A stretch of DNA of 64,000 nucleotides from SLST01 sp046538735 (lineage in GTDB: Bacteria; Spirochaetota; Spirochaetia; DSM-27196; SLST01), in assembly GCA_046538735.1 (NCBI GenBank), contig JBKHII010000013.1:1-64000 (forward strand). Direction: 5' to 3'. Each line of letters starts with the position of its first letter. The stretch's first letter is position 1. Shown here in pieces: positions 18,854 to 28,116 of the stretch. The position numbers were made by a program, and so were the translations under genes. Below the pieces are notes generated by a model. The model made no database searches. It saw nothing but the letters and a program-made list of their open reading frames with translations, and was not told the DNA's origin.

Positions 18854-19705
18854 ATGAAGAAGGCAGTTACCGTACTCGGGCTCGTGCTCATCGCCACCAT
18901 GGCGTTCGCGACGGGTCAGCAGGAGATGGCGGGAGACGAGGGTGAGTCGATTCGTCTCTCAATGGGCGGCTCAACGACCGTTGAGCCGATCATCACGAGC
19001 GCGATGGAAGTCTACCGCGACGAGATCGACCCGAATGCCGAGCTGAGCTACGACGCACCGGGCTCCTCGGCCGGAATCCGCGGGCTTCTCGACGGCACCT
19101 ACGGCCTTGGTGCGGCCAGCCGCTCGCTCAAGGACAGCGAGCTGGAGGCGGGCGTGGTCCCCACGCAGATCGCGACCGACGGCCTCGCAGTCATCGTGAA
19201 CGGCTCGGTTCCCGTGGACAACCTCTCCATGGAGCAGATCGCCGCCATCTTCGTGGGCGATATCACAAACTGGTCCGAGCTCGACGGTCCGAATGAGGAG
19301 ATCGTGGTCGTGAACCGTGACGAGGCCTCCGGCACGCGCGGCGCGTTCCTCGAGATCGTCCTTGAAGCGGTGTACGGCGACGACGCAGCGTTCACTCTGG
19401 ACGCGCTCGTGACCGAGTCGAACGGCAACATGGCCACGATGGTCGCCCAGACCCCGTTCGCAATCGGGTACGCATCGCTCAACGTACTTCCTCGCCTCCG
19501 CGAGACCGGCGGCAAGAGCCTCTCGGTCAACGGCATTGAGGACACGGTGGAAAACGTCCTCAGCGGCGAGTATCCGATCGCTCGCCCCCTCAACGTAGCC
19601 ACGGTCGGTGAGCCCACCGGCGACGCAAAGGCCTTCATCGATTTCCTCCTCAGCGAGCGAGGTCAGGAGATCGTCGCGGAGGTCGACTACCTACCGGTTC
19701 GCTGA
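18854..19705 (+). CDS. pstS: Phosphate ABC transporter substrate-binding protein PstS
   Basis: The periplasmic phosphate receptor of the high-affinity Pst transporter, 283 aa. The signal peptide MKKAVTVLGLVLIATMAFA lacks a lipobox Cys, so it is soluble rather than lipidated. Phosphate-binding loops are visible: GSTTV near the mature N-terminus, APGSSAGIRG, and RDEASGTRGAF, plus the IFVGDITNWSEL block typical of PstS domain 2. AGGGAGGA precedes the ATG. A terminator after the gene should give more pstS than pstC mRNA, which suits the stoichiometry of a binding protein. Confidence 0.96.
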   Translation: MKKAVTVLGLVLIATMAFATGQQEMAGDEGESIRLSMGGSTTVEPIITSAMEVYRDEIDPNAELSYDAPGSSAGIRGLLDGTYGLGAASRSLKDSELEAGVVPTQIATDGLAVIVNGSVPVDNLSMEQIAAIFVGDITNWSELDGPNEEIVVVNRDEASGTRGAFLEIVLEAVYGDDAAFTLDALVTESNGNMATMVAQTPFAIGYASLNVLPRLRETGGKSLSVNGIEDTVENVLSGEYPIARPLNVATVGEPTGDAKAFIDFLLSERGQEIVAEVDYLPVR

Positions 19706-19725
19706 GGCCGGATCTCGTCCCGCGT

Positions 19726-19754
19726 AGACCGCCCTTCGGGGCGGTCTTTCTTTT
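19726..19754 (+). terminator. Terminator/attenuator between pstS and pstC
   Basis: AGACCGCCC, a TTCG tetraloop and GGGCGGTCT run into CTTTCTTTT, 20 bases after the pstS stop. Because Pho-box repeats follow, pstC onward may be transcribed from a second promoter as well as by read-through. Confidence 0.88.
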
Positions 19755-19773
19755 GCGCCACAGCCAAGCGATC

Positions 19774-19812
19774 CTAACGGTTTTCTAACAGTCTTCTAAC
19801 AGAATCGCCACA
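19774..19812 (+). promoter_or_regulatory. Pho-box-like 11-bp repeats upstream of pstC
   Basis: CTAACG (19774), CTAACA (19785), CTAACA (19796) and GCCACA (19807) at exact 11-bp steps, 39 bases before the pstC GTG. This is the clearest instance of the repeat in the window and gives the consensus CTAACA-N5. The likely binder is the PhoB encoded downstream (inference). Confidence 0.7.
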
Positions 19813-19850
19813 GATCCTACGTACCCTTCTCAAACCGCAGGGAGAAGAGA

Positions 19851-20750
19851 GTGAGAGTCCGCAGAGTTGTTGAGAAGATCATCGAGTACCTCTTCCTGGC
19901 GAGCGCCGCGCTCTCCGTGCTGAGCGTCATCTTCATCACGGTCTTCATCGTGATCGAAGGGTTGCCGCTTTTCCTGACGTCGAGCTCCGGTTACCCCCCC
20001 CCGACGGTGTGGGAGTTCTTGAGCGGCGCCGAGTGGTTTCCAACGAACGATCCGCCGAAGTACGGAATCCTGCCGTTCATCGTCGGCTCGCTCTTTGTGA
20101 CGGCCGGCGCGCTCGCGATTGCCGTCCCGATCGGGATCGCGGTCGGCATCTTCATCGCCGAGATCGCGAAGGGCTCATGGCAACGCGTGCTCAGAAGCGT
20201 CACTGAGATCCTCGCCGGGATCCCTTCGGTTGTGTACGGGTTCTTCGGCGTGATGATGATCGGGTTCTTCCTGCGCAACTTCAACGACCCGATCATCAAC
20301 TACAACGCGTTCTCCGCGTCGGTGATCCTCGCGATCATGACCCTGCCCACGATCATCAACATCACCGAGGTCTCCATACGCTCGGTTCCGCGCGACTACG
20401 CGGACGGATCGAGCGCGATCGGCGCTACGCACTGGCAGACGATCGTGCGAGTACTCGTACCGGCGGCGCGCTCCGGGATCATCAGCGGCGTCATTCTGGG
20501 TATGGGACGCGCGATCGGGGAGACGATGGCGGTCCTGATGGTCGCGGGCAATCAACCCACGATCCCTCAGGAGGGATTCCGCTCGCGCGTGCGAACGCTG
20601 ACGATGGCGGTCGTCAACGACATGGGATACGCAGCGGACGAACACCGCGTCGCGCTCTTCACCACCGCGATCGTCCTCTTCGCCTTCATCATGCTCTTGT
20701 TTCTCGCCACGAGAATCATCACTCGACGATCGGCGATACAGGTGAAATAG
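19851..20750 (+). CDS. pstC: Phosphate ABC transporter permease PstC
   Basis: One of two membrane subunits of the Pst importer, 299 aa with six predicted helices. The first is at residues 11-36, followed by a periplasmic loop, then the BPD-type core. The coupling-loop EAA motif is near SVPRDYADGSSAIGATHWQT with G at the usual place; MGRAIGETMAV is typical for PstC. It starts with GTG at 19851 preceded by AGGGAGAAGAGA. Its TAG stop abuts the pstA ATG. Confidence 0.95.
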   Translation: MRVRRVVEKIIEYLFLASAALSVLSVIFITVFIVIEGLPLFLTSSSGYPPPTVWEFLSGAEWFPTNDPPKYGILPFIVGSLFVTAGALAIAVPIGIAVGIFIAEIAKGSWQRVLRSVTEILAGIPSVVYGFFGVMMIGFFLRNFNDPIINYNAFSASVILAIMTLPTIINITEVSIRSVPRDYADGSSAIGATHWQTIVRVLVPAARSGIISGVILGMGRAIGETMAVLMVAGNQPTIPQEGFRSRVRTLTMAVVNDMGYAADEHRVALFTTAIVLFAFIMLLFLATRIITRRSAIQVK

Positions 20751-22475
20751 ATGGCGACTCAGACACAAGCGCTCGACCGACAGAACCAAGCCCGGGTGAC
20801 ACCGCACACCGTCCGAGTTCGAAGACAGCAGGCGATCGCGAAGGGCGCCATCTGGGGTGCGGCCGGCCTCGCGATGGCGATCCTCGTGCTCATCGTCGGC
20901 TACATCATCTTCAACGGGTTCTACACCCGTACCGTCCGCGATTACCCTGTGACCCCGTACGTGGAGGAGCGCATCACCATCGCAGACCAAGTGGAGATGA
21001 GCATCGTGGTAGAACGCAGCATGCGTATTCGAGACGTGACGTACTCCACGCTCCGGGAAATCTTCACGGGACAGCTCCCGTACCTCGGCTATCTCACCGC
21101 GCAAAACCGGCGCGCGGAACCGATTATCTACGCAGGGAACGGCTTCGCGGACTCGGTAGAGGAGTTCGTCACACCGGCCGGCATGGACTTCGGGACGTAC
21201 GGCGCGAACAACCGACTGGTCGAATCGGTCCAGGCGATCGAGGACGCGATGCGGAACGAGCCCGGCGCGATCGCGCTCGTCCCGGCATCGATGGCGAAGG
21301 AGATCGGCGGCGCCAAGGTCATCGGCTTGCGACAGGCGAGCGTTGTCGTCAACGAGCAGATCATGGAACTGCAGGCCGGCCGCAGGCTCTCGTATCTGAC
21401 GGAGGAGCAGGTCGCCGGGCTCCTAAGCGGCGAGATCGGCGCGTGGTCGGACGTTGGAGGACCTCGCGTAGAAATCGAACCGACAGACCCACAGGAAGAG
21501 GAGCCGGCCGCCTATCAACCGCTGCAGCCGGTTCCCGTTCTGGCGAAACAACAGAAGCTCCCATGGGCGTACGCGGACGATGCGACGAGCGGCCGGGACA
21601 TCGCGTTCGGACCGAACGCGGTTCGCGTCGACTCGCTCGAAGCGTACGCGGAGATGATTCGCACCACCCCGGGCTCGATCGGGATCGTCCGCGCGAAGGA
21701 AGCGCTCGACCTCGACCTCCCGATCGTCCCGATCGAGCACGTCTCCCACTGGCTCAATCTCAGACCGGCGCTTCTTGTGGAGCCGCCGAGCCGAGCCGGG
21801 GCGGTGGGCGGACTGAGCACGATCATCATCAACACGCTGGTGATGGTTGCGTTCGTCCTACTGATCGCGGCTCCGATCGGAATCGCGGCGGCGATCTACC
21901 TGGTCGAGTATGCGAAGCAGAGCCCGCTCGTGAACCTGCTTCGGCTCGGGACGGACACGCTCGCGGGCATACCATCGATCATCTTCGGGCTCTTCGGGCT
22001 CGTCTTCTTCTCGCAGATGCTTGGATTCCAAACCGGTCTGATCTCGGGAACGCTCACGCTCACGATCATGATCCTCCCCACGATCGTCCGAACGAGCGAA
22101 GAGGCCCTCAAGTCGGTGCCCGATAGCCTCCGCGAGGGCAGTCTCGCCTTGGGAGCCACCAAGCTCCAGACGATCGTCCGTGTGGTCCTCCCAGCCGCAT
22201 CCCCGGGAATTCTCACCGGAATCATCCTCGGCATCGGGCGCGCGGTCGGAGAGACCGCCGCGATTCTCTACACGCTCGGGAGCAACCTTGCGCTCATCCG
22301 GAGTCTCAACTCCCCGATCCGAGTCTTGACCGTGCACCTCTACATGCTTATTCGCGAGAACGTTTCGTTGCCGAACGCGTTCGCGGCCGCGACGATCCTC
22401 GTCGTGATCGTCTTCTTCGTCAACTACACGACGACGAAACTCATCGGCCGGCTCAATCGGGCCGCCGGCCAATAG
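20751..22475 (+). CDS. pstA: Phosphate ABC transporter permease PstA with large PstS-like periplasmic insert
   Basis: The second Pst permease subunit, 574 aa, about twice the usual 280-300. TM1 (residues 33-59) is followed by about 285 periplasmic residues before the normal permease core (from about 347, with EEALKSVPDSLREGSLALGA and GRAVGETAAILYT). The insert contains two stretches resembling the C-terminal lobe of PstS: STLREIFTGQLPYLGYL with GAIALVPASMAKEIGG, and EEQVAGLLSGEIGAWSDVGG with GSIGIVRAKEALDLDL. They compare with IAAIFVGDITNWSELDGPN and FAIGYASLNV in PstS here. It may dock or relay the binding protein. Its start abuts the pstC stop. Confidence 0.93.
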   Translation: MATQTQALDRQNQARVTPHTVRVRRQQAIAKGAIWGAAGLAMAILVLIVGYIIFNGFYTRTVRDYPVTPYVEERITIADQVEMSIVVERSMRIRDVTYSTLREIFTGQLPYLGYLTAQNRRAEPIIYAGNGFADSVEEFVTPAGMDFGTYGANNRLVESVQAIEDAMRNEPGAIALVPASMAKEIGGAKVIGLRQASVVVNEQIMELQAGRRLSYLTEEQVAGLLSGEIGAWSDVGGPRVEIEPTDPQEEEPAAYQPLQPVPVLAKQQKLPWAYADDATSGRDIAFGPNAVRVDSLEAYAEMIRTTPGSIGIVRAKEALDLDLPIVPIEHVSHWLNLRPALLVEPPSRAGAVGGLSTIIINTLVMVAFVLLIAAPIGIAAAIYLVEYAKQSPLVNLLRLGTDTLAGIPSIIFGLFGLVFFSQMLGFQTGLISGTLTLTIMILPTIVRTSEEALKSVPDSLREGSLALGATKLQTIVRVVLPAASPGILTGIILGIGRAVGETAAILYTLGSNLALIRSLNSPIRVLTVHLYMLIRENVSLPNAFAAATILVVIVFFVNYTTTKLIGRLNRAAGQ

Positions 22476-22485
22476 GGGAACACTC

Positions 22486-23370
22486 ATGAGCGATACCAAC
22501 ACCGGCGACGGCAGAAACACGCAGAGCACCGGCCTCGGGGCCGAGGGCAGCTTCGTGAACGTCCGCGACAGCATGGCGGACGCTCACCCGAACGAACCGA
22601 GCGGCGACCCCGGCTCGCAACACGTCAAGTTCCGGGTTCGTGACCTCGATCTCTTCTACGGAGACTTTCAGGCGCTCCGCAAGGTCAGCATGGACATCGC
22701 CGAACACGAAGCGACGGCGCTCATCGGTCCGTCGGGCTGCGGGAAATCCACGTTCCTGCGAGTTCTCAATCGCATGAACGACGTCATCGACTACGTGCGC
22801 ATCGACGGCGAGGTTCTGTACGACGGGGTGGACATCTACCAGAGCTACGACGTCATCGAGCTCAGAAAGCGAATCGGTATGGTGTTTCAGAAGCCGAACC
22901 CGTTTCCCATGACCGTATTCGACAACATCGCGTACGGCCCGCGCATCCACGGTCACAAGAAGAAGAGCTACCTGGAGGAGGTAGTCGAGCAGAGCCTGCA
23001 TCAAGCTGCGCTCTGGGACGAGGTAAAGGACCGACTCCACAAACCGGCACTCGGACTCTCAGGCGGGCAACAGCAGCGACTCTGCATCGCCCGCGCGATT
23101 GCGGTCGAGCCCGACGTCATTCTCATGGACGAGCCCACGAGCGCACTCGACCCGATCTCCACATCGAAGATCGAGGACTTGGTGACCGAGCTGAAGAAGA
23201 GCTATACAATCGTCATCGTAACGCACAACATGCAGCAGGCCGGCCGCGTGTCCGACCAGACATCGTTCTTCTACGAGGGAGTGATTGTTGAGACGGGAAC
23301 GACTCGGGATATCTTCTTCAACCCGAAGGAGGCACGCACGGAAGCCTACATCTCTGGACGTTTCGGTTGA
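22486..23370 (+). CDS. pstB: Phosphate ABC transporter ATP-binding protein PstB
   Basis: The ATPase that drives phosphate uptake, 294 aa. Walker A GPSGCGKST (81-89), Q-loop FQKPNPFPMTVFDNI, signature LSGGQQQRLCIARA, Walker B VILMDEPTSALD and H-loop VTHNM are all intact. The first 45 residues are a polar extension absent from most PstB; an internal ATG at residue 30 is an alternative start, but GGGGAA sits correctly before the first ATG. It comes 10 bp after pstA and 33 bp before phoU. Confidence 0.96.
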   Translation: MSDTNTGDGRNTQSTGLGAEGSFVNVRDSMADAHPNEPSGDPGSQHVKFRVRDLDLFYGDFQALRKVSMDIAEHEATALIGPSGCGKSTFLRVLNRMNDVIDYVRIDGEVLYDGVDIYQSYDVIELRKRIGMVFQKPNPFPMTVFDNIAYGPRIHGHKKKSYLEEVVEQSLHQAALWDEVKDRLHKPALGLSGGQQQRLCIARAIAVEPDVILMDEPTSALDPISTSKIEDLVTELKKSYTIVIVTHNMQQAGRVSDQTSFFYEGVIVETGTTRDIFFNPKEARTEAYISGRFG

Positions 23371-23403
23371 TGACCGGACGATTCCACACGGAAGGGGTCA
23401 CGC

Positions 23404-24063
23404 ATGGAAACAAGAATCGCCTTCAATCGGCAGTTGAACAGCCTTTACCAATCCATTCTCAAGATGGGCGCGCTCGTTGAGGAGGCGATCAACAAGGCGG
23501 TCGAGGCGCTCAAGACGGACGATGCCGAGCTCGCGAGGCGCGTCATAGAAGAGGATGTGCCGATCGACGAGCTCCACATGAGGATCGAAGACGAGTGCAC
23601 GCAGATCATCGCGCTCGAGCAGCCCGTCGCTACCGACCTCCGCGAGCTGATTACCGCGACCAAAGTCGGCGCCGAGCTCGAACGCATCGGCGATCACGCT
23701 CGCCACGTTGCACGAGTCGTCGGTAGGCTTCCGGCCGATCTCGTGGCGGTGGCGCTTCCGAACATAGAGCGCATGGCGTATCTCGGCGGGTCGATGGTTC
23801 ACGACTCCTTGACCGCCTACGTGGAGCAAGATCCCGAGAAGGCGCGAGAGGTAGCCGCCAGAGACGACACGATCGATCGCACGCATAAGGACCTGTACCG
23901 GACCCTCCTGGAAGCGATGCGCGATCACCCCGAGTGGATCGAGCACGGAGTCGAGCTCATGTTCCTCAATCGATTCCTCGAGCGGCTCGGGGACCACGTC
24001 ACGAACATGTGCGAGTGGGTCATATTCGCGAAGACCGGCGAGCACGTGGAGCTCAACACATAG
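23404..24063 (+). CDS. phoU: Phosphate signalling protein PhoU
   Basis: Links the Pst transporter to the PhoR kinase and represses signalling when phosphate is plentiful. It has 219 aa, all helical, with two PhoU repeats, each with an acidic metal-binding pattern (EEDVPIDELHMRIEDEC in the first, ERLGDHVTNMCEW in the second). GGAAGGGG lies before the ATG. Its place between pstB and phoB is the standard regulon order. Confidence 0.95.
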   Translation: METRIAFNRQLNSLYQSILKMGALVEEAINKAVEALKTDDAELARRVIEEDVPIDELHMRIEDECTQIIALEQPVATDLRELITATKVGAELERIGDHARHVARVVGRLPADLVAVALPNIERMAYLGGSMVHDSLTAYVEQDPEKAREVAARDDTIDRTHKDLYRTLLEAMRDHPEWIEHGVELMFLNRFLERLGDHVTNMCEWVIFAKTGEHVELNT

Positions 24064-24078
24064 AGGGAGACGGGCAAG

Positions 24079-24771
24079 ATGGCGCGCGGGCGGATACTCG
24101 TCGTAGACGACGAACACGACATACTCGAGCTCATCAGGTTCAATCTGGAGCGAGACGGCTACGCGGTCTTCACGGTGGACACCGGCGAAGCTGCGCTCGC
24201 TCAGTCGGCCCGGCTCAAGCCCGATCTGGTCATCCTCGACCTGATGCTTCCCGGCCTCGACGGAGTCGAAGTGTGCAGGCGCCTCAAGAAGGGCGAGGCA
24301 ACCCGCTCGATACCGATACTCATGCTGACGGCGAAGGCCGAGGACATCGACATCGTGACCGGTCTCGAGGTCGGGGCGGACGACTACGTCACGAAACCGT
24401 TCAGCCCCAAGGTGCTCGTCGCCAGGGTGAACGCGATCCTTCGCAGACGGGAGGACGCCGGATCCGCCGGCTCGGACGATACGATTACGGTCCACGGCAT
24501 CACGATAGACGTCGCTCGCCACGAGGTCTGGATGGATGGCGAGCAGATACACCTGTCGGCAACCGAGTTCGCGATACTCCTGTTTCTCGGCCGGAATCCC
24601 GGCTGGGTCTTCTCTCGAAACAAGATCATCGATACGGTGAAGGGCAAGGACTATCCGGTAACCGAGCGTTCGGTCGACGTCCAGATCCTCGGGCTACGAA
24701 AGAAACTCGGACCGAAGGGGAAGCTCGTACAGACGGTCCGGGGCGTTGGATACCGTCTCCTGGCGGAGTAG
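24079..24771 (+). CDS. phoB: Phosphate regulon response regulator PhoB
   Basis: OmpR/PhoB-class transcription factor, 230 aa. Receiver domain with acidic pair DD (10-11), phospho-acceptor Asp54 in VILDLMLPG and Lys in DDYVTKPF; C-terminal winged helix (about 130-228) with ATEFAILLFLGRNPGWVFSR and VDVQILGLRKKLG recognition-helix region. It is the likely reader of the CTAACA-N5 arrays upstream of pstS and pstC. AGGGAGA precedes the ATG, and its TAG abuts the phoR ATG. Confidence 0.94.
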   Translation: MARGRILVVDDEHDILELIRFNLERDGYAVFTVDTGEAALAQSARLKPDLVILDLMLPGLDGVEVCRRLKKGEATRSIPILMLTAKAEDIDIVTGLEVGADDYVTKPFSPKVLVARVNAILRRREDAGSAGSDDTITVHGITIDVARHEVWMDGEQIHLSATEFAILLFLGRNPGWVFSRNKIIDTVKGKDYPVTERSVDVQILGLRKKLGPKGKLVQTVRGVGYRLLAE

Positions 24772-26532
24772 ATGAAACGGACCCTCGGTTCGCGCGTCTA
24801 CACCTCCTACTTCATGAGCGTCGTGATCGGACTGGGTGTCCTCGCGGTTGTTGCTTCAGCGGCACTCTCGCAAGGGGCTCGCCGGCGGGTTCTCGGTGAG
24901 CTCGAGGAGCTCGCGCAGTTCGCCTCGTCGGTCGTACCGGTCCAGCTCGTCCGCGAAGATGCCACGTCATTGAGCTTCGCGGGCGGACGAACGCCCGGAG
25001 CGACTATCACGGTCGTGCGCGCGGACGGCAGCGTCGTCGCCGGAGTCACCGACTACCCGCCCCTTCCCCTCTCGCTCGCCGAGATCGATCCGCGAGCGTT
25101 GCCCGTATCAGGCATCGAACGCAGGAACGCACCGGGCGGCGCATTCTCATGGGCGCTGAGCGCCCTGCGTGTTGAACGAGACCAGACGTTCTACATCTAC
25201 GTGACGCGCGCCTACGAGCGTATGGACCGCGGCACGCGAGCTACCTTATTCCTCATTGTGGCGATTGCCGCGCTCTTCACACTGGCGCTCGCCCTCCTGA
25301 TCCGCCGCGTGCTGAGGTGGATCAACGAGCCGATCTACGCGATCCAGGGCGCGGCGCGACGGTACGCCCGCGGGGACCTGGAAGCCGTCCTACGCGCGGA
25401 GGGTCCACCCGAGCTCGAGCAACTCGCGAGCGACCTCAACCTCATGGCCGAGCAGCTTCGGAACCGGATTCAGGCGATCAGCGACCAACGAAACCAGCTC
25501 GAGGCGATTCTCTCGAGCATGCTCGAGGGCGTCGTCGTCCTCGACGAGGACCGCGGTATCGTGGGAATGAACGAGGCTGCGGGACGCCTCCTCGGAGCGG
25601 CGCCGGCGATCGCACGCGGCCGAACGCTGATCGAGTACCTCCGGAACGCTCAACTCGACGAGCTCGCCGGTCAGGCGCTCGACAGCGACGAGCCTGTTGA
25701 GCGGACCGTCACGCTCTATCGGGAGCGGCCCATCCACGTTCAGGTCCACGCCACGCCGCTGCGAGGGGAGAGTGACCCGAGGCCAACGGGATCGCTCCTC
25801 GTCCTCAACGACATAACGAGGATCAAGCATCTCGAGGAGCTGAGGAAGGACTTCGTCGCGAACGTGAGTCACGAGCTCAAGACTCCGATCACGTCGATCA
25901 AGGGCTTCGTTGAGACGCTGCTGGACGGCGCGCTCTCGGACCCGAGCCACGCCGAGCGGTTCCTCAGGATCATCCTGGACCATACGAACCGCCTTCATCT
26001 CATCATCGAGGATCTCCTGAGCCTCTCGCGTCTCGAGCAGGACGACCAACGGGTCACGTTCTACCGCTTCCCGCTCCACACGCTCGTTGAGGCGAGCTTG
26101 GAGGTGTGCCGACCGCGCGCGGAGGAGAAGCTGATCCGAATCTCGCACTCAGTCCTGGGAAACTCAACCGCGTGGGGAAACCCGAACCTCCTCGAGCAGG
26201 CGCTCGTGAACCTCCTTGACAATGCGATCAAGTACTCCCCGGAGAACAGCCACGTGGAGATCGCCGTGGAGACAACGGACGATCAGCTCACGATCCAGGT
26301 AAGCGACCAGGGACACGGTATCCGGTCTCAGGATCTTCCCCGGGTCTTCGAACGCTTCTATCGCACGGACAGGGCACGCAGCAGAGAGCTCGGCGGAACG
26401 GGACTCGGGCTCGCGATCGTGAAACACATCGCCCTCGCGCATCACGGAGAGGTCGACGTTCGCAGCGTCCTCGGAAAAGGCAGCACCTTCACGATTCGGA
26501 TACCACAGGAGACGCCGCCGCCGGACGCTTGA
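24772..26532 (+). CDS. phoR: Phosphate regulon sensor histidine kinase PhoR
   Basis: Membrane-bound kinase for PhoB, 586 aa. Two transmembrane helices (about 10-32 and 155-178) flank a periplasmic region of roughly 120 residues. A HAMP-like linker (RWINEPIYAIQGAARRYARG) leads to a PAS domain (about 235-345, ILSSMLEGVVVLDEDRG), HisKA with phospho-His367 in FVANVSHELKTPITSIKG, and HATPase_c (NLLDNAIKYS, VSDQGHGI, GGTGLGLAIVKHI). Unlike E. coli PhoR it has a sizeable periplasmic domain, as in Bacillus. It ends two bases short of the convergent DUF445 gene. Confidence 0.94.
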   Translation: MKRTLGSRVYTSYFMSVVIGLGVLAVVASAALSQGARRRVLGELEELAQFASSVVPVQLVREDATSLSFAGGRTPGATITVVRADGSVVAGVTDYPPLPLSLAEIDPRALPVSGIERRNAPGGAFSWALSALRVERDQTFYIYVTRAYERMDRGTRATLFLIVAIAALFTLALALLIRRVLRWINEPIYAIQGAARRYARGDLEAVLRAEGPPELEQLASDLNLMAEQLRNRIQAISDQRNQLEAILSSMLEGVVVLDEDRGIVGMNEAAGRLLGAAPAIARGRTLIEYLRNAQLDELAGQALDSDEPVERTVTLYRERPIHVQVHATPLRGESDPRPTGSLLVLNDITRIKHLEELRKDFVANVSHELKTPITSIKGFVETLLDGALSDPSHAERFLRIILDHTNRLHLIIEDLLSLSRLEQDDQRVTFYRFPLHTLVEASLEVCRPRAEEKLIRISHSVLGNSTAWGNPNLLEQALVNLLDNAIKYSPENSHVEIAVETTDDQLTIQVSDQGHGIRSQDLPRVFERFYRTDRARSRELGGTGLGLAIVKHIALAHHGEVDVRSVLGKGSTFTIRIPQETPPPDA

Positions 26533-26533
26533 C

Positions 26534-28114
26534 TCACATGAGCACTCCAAGGACGACCTGCGCTCCCCCGATAAGGCTTCCCAGCAACGCGCCGAAGAGG
26601 TTGATCCATTTGAGGTGCCTTGCGATCACCATAAGCAGCAGCTGTTCCACGCTCTCCATGTCCAGGCCCTCGATCTTCTCGACCACCATCGAGTAGACGT
26701 CGAGCCCGGCGATCACCTCCGGCACGCGGCGCTTCACGAGAACCAGAAGTCGATCGCCGAGAAACCGGTCGATGCGGGTCTTCTGGTCGTCAGTCAAGGG
26801 CAGAATCCGTCTCAGGGGCTCGCGCTCGGCCCTGCCGAGGTACCTCGTCGCGAACTCCACCACGCGCTCGGCAAGCCGATCCGCGTTCCCCTCCTTCGCG
26901 ATCCACCCGTCCGCGACGGCGACCGCGCGTTCCGGGAGCTCGCCCGCGTCCAGCCCAAGGAGGCTGCCCACGAGATCGCCCAGGGTCCGCTCCCGGTGAC
27001 TGTCCACGAATCGTGCGACTCCGTCGCCGATACGGCTACGAACGTCGTCGCGCCCGAGCAGCTCCACGGCCAGGGAGAACAGGCGCGTGACGAGCTTCTC
27101 CGCGTGAAGACCGAACCGGTCGAGGAGCGTCCGGATACCGGTCCGACCCAGCTTCCGAATCTCCTCCCGGACCGACTTGATCAGGCGATCGCGGTTCTCC
27201 AGATTTCGCCCTGCACGCTCGGCGCTCGCGATGACATCGTCCACGATCGCCGGCATGCTCTCGCTCAAGTTGCGGTCGTACTGCGTCGCGGAGACGAGGA
27301 ATCTCTGAAAGATGTTGAGTCGCTTCAGGACTCTGTTGAGAAGATCCCGACCGTGTACGGACAGCTCACGACGAGTCGCAGGCTCGCGCAGGAACGCGAC
27401 GAGCGCTTCGAGCGCCGGCTCGTAAACGCCGGGAACCACCCCCTCGAGCCGGTCGATCGACTCCTCGCCGATGATCTCTGCGAGCGGCGTATCGCGCTCG
27501 AGGTGACTCGCGACCCACCGCTGAACCGCCTGCTCGGCAGCCGCGGCAGTCGGACCCTGGGCGAGCGATACGACCGCGCCGTCTACCAGCTCGGCGAGCC
27601 GTTCGGGCTGGGGAAGGACCTGATCCGCACGCATTTCGAGCGCTCCGTGCGCGATCGTCTCGGCAACACGATGAACGACCGACGAGAAGGCGTCGGAGTG
27701 GAAGTAGGACGACAGGAGTCCCTGCGCCGCCTCAGCGATTGTGCCGCGCACGTCGGACTCGGGCGTCGCGTCTTCGGCACCGCCCGATTCGCCCGGACTC
27801 CCATCAAGGATGTCGCTCGTGAACCGCCCAACGCTGGACACGACCACGTCGCCGAACGCCTGATCGTTGAGGCGGGACAGCAGCACATCCTCCGTGAGCA
27901 ACTTGGTGGAAACCATGCGGGCGATGCTGTGCGCGAGTTGCGATCGCTGTCGCGGGATGATGCCCGGCGTGAGCGGAATCCGTATCCCGAACACCCGCTT
28001 CTCGGTAAGCGGCCGGAACAGCATCCGTATCGCGAGCGCGTTCGTGACGTAGCCGATGACGGCGCCGACCAAAGGAGGCACCACGTACGGAACGAGGTCC
28101 AGAACCGTATCCAT
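26534..28114 (-). CDS. DUF445 family membrane protein
   Basis: 526 aa. The N-terminal helix and its following motif (VPPLVGAVIGYVTNALAIRM, then FRPL and PLTPGIIPRQR) are the hallmark of DUF445. A long soluble helical middle carries repeated GxxxxxxxxD/R-rich segments, and the end has a C-terminal anchor (INLFGALLGSLIGGAQVVLG). Topology is therefore two membrane ends with a large domain between. No activity is established for the family. It follows the SH3 lipoprotein gene by 2 bp and is probably co-transcribed with it. Confidence 0.88.
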   Translation of the reverse strand: MDTVLDLVPYVVPPLVGAVIGYVTNALAIRMLFRPLTEKRVFGIRIPLTPGIIPRQRSQLAHSIARMVSTKLLTEDVLLSRLNDQAFGDVVVSSVGRFTSDILDGSPGESGGAEDATPESDVRGTIAEAAQGLLSSYFHSDAFSSVVHRVAETIAHGALEMRADQVLPQPERLAELVDGAVVSLAQGPTAAAAEQAVQRWVASHLERDTPLAEIIGEESIDRLEGVVPGVYEPALEALVAFLREPATRRELSVHGRDLLNRVLKRLNIFQRFLVSATQYDRNLSESMPAIVDDVIASAERAGRNLENRDRLIKSVREEIRKLGRTGIRTLLDRFGLHAEKLVTRLFSLAVELLGRDDVRSRIGDGVARFVDSHRERTLGDLVGSLLGLDAGELPERAVAVADGWIAKEGNADRLAERVVEFATRYLGRAEREPLRRILPLTDDQKTRIDRFLGDRLLVLVKRRVPEVIAGLDVYSMVVEKIEGLDMESVEQLLLMVIARHLKWINLFGALLGSLIGGAQVVLGVLM

Positions 28115-28116
28115 GA

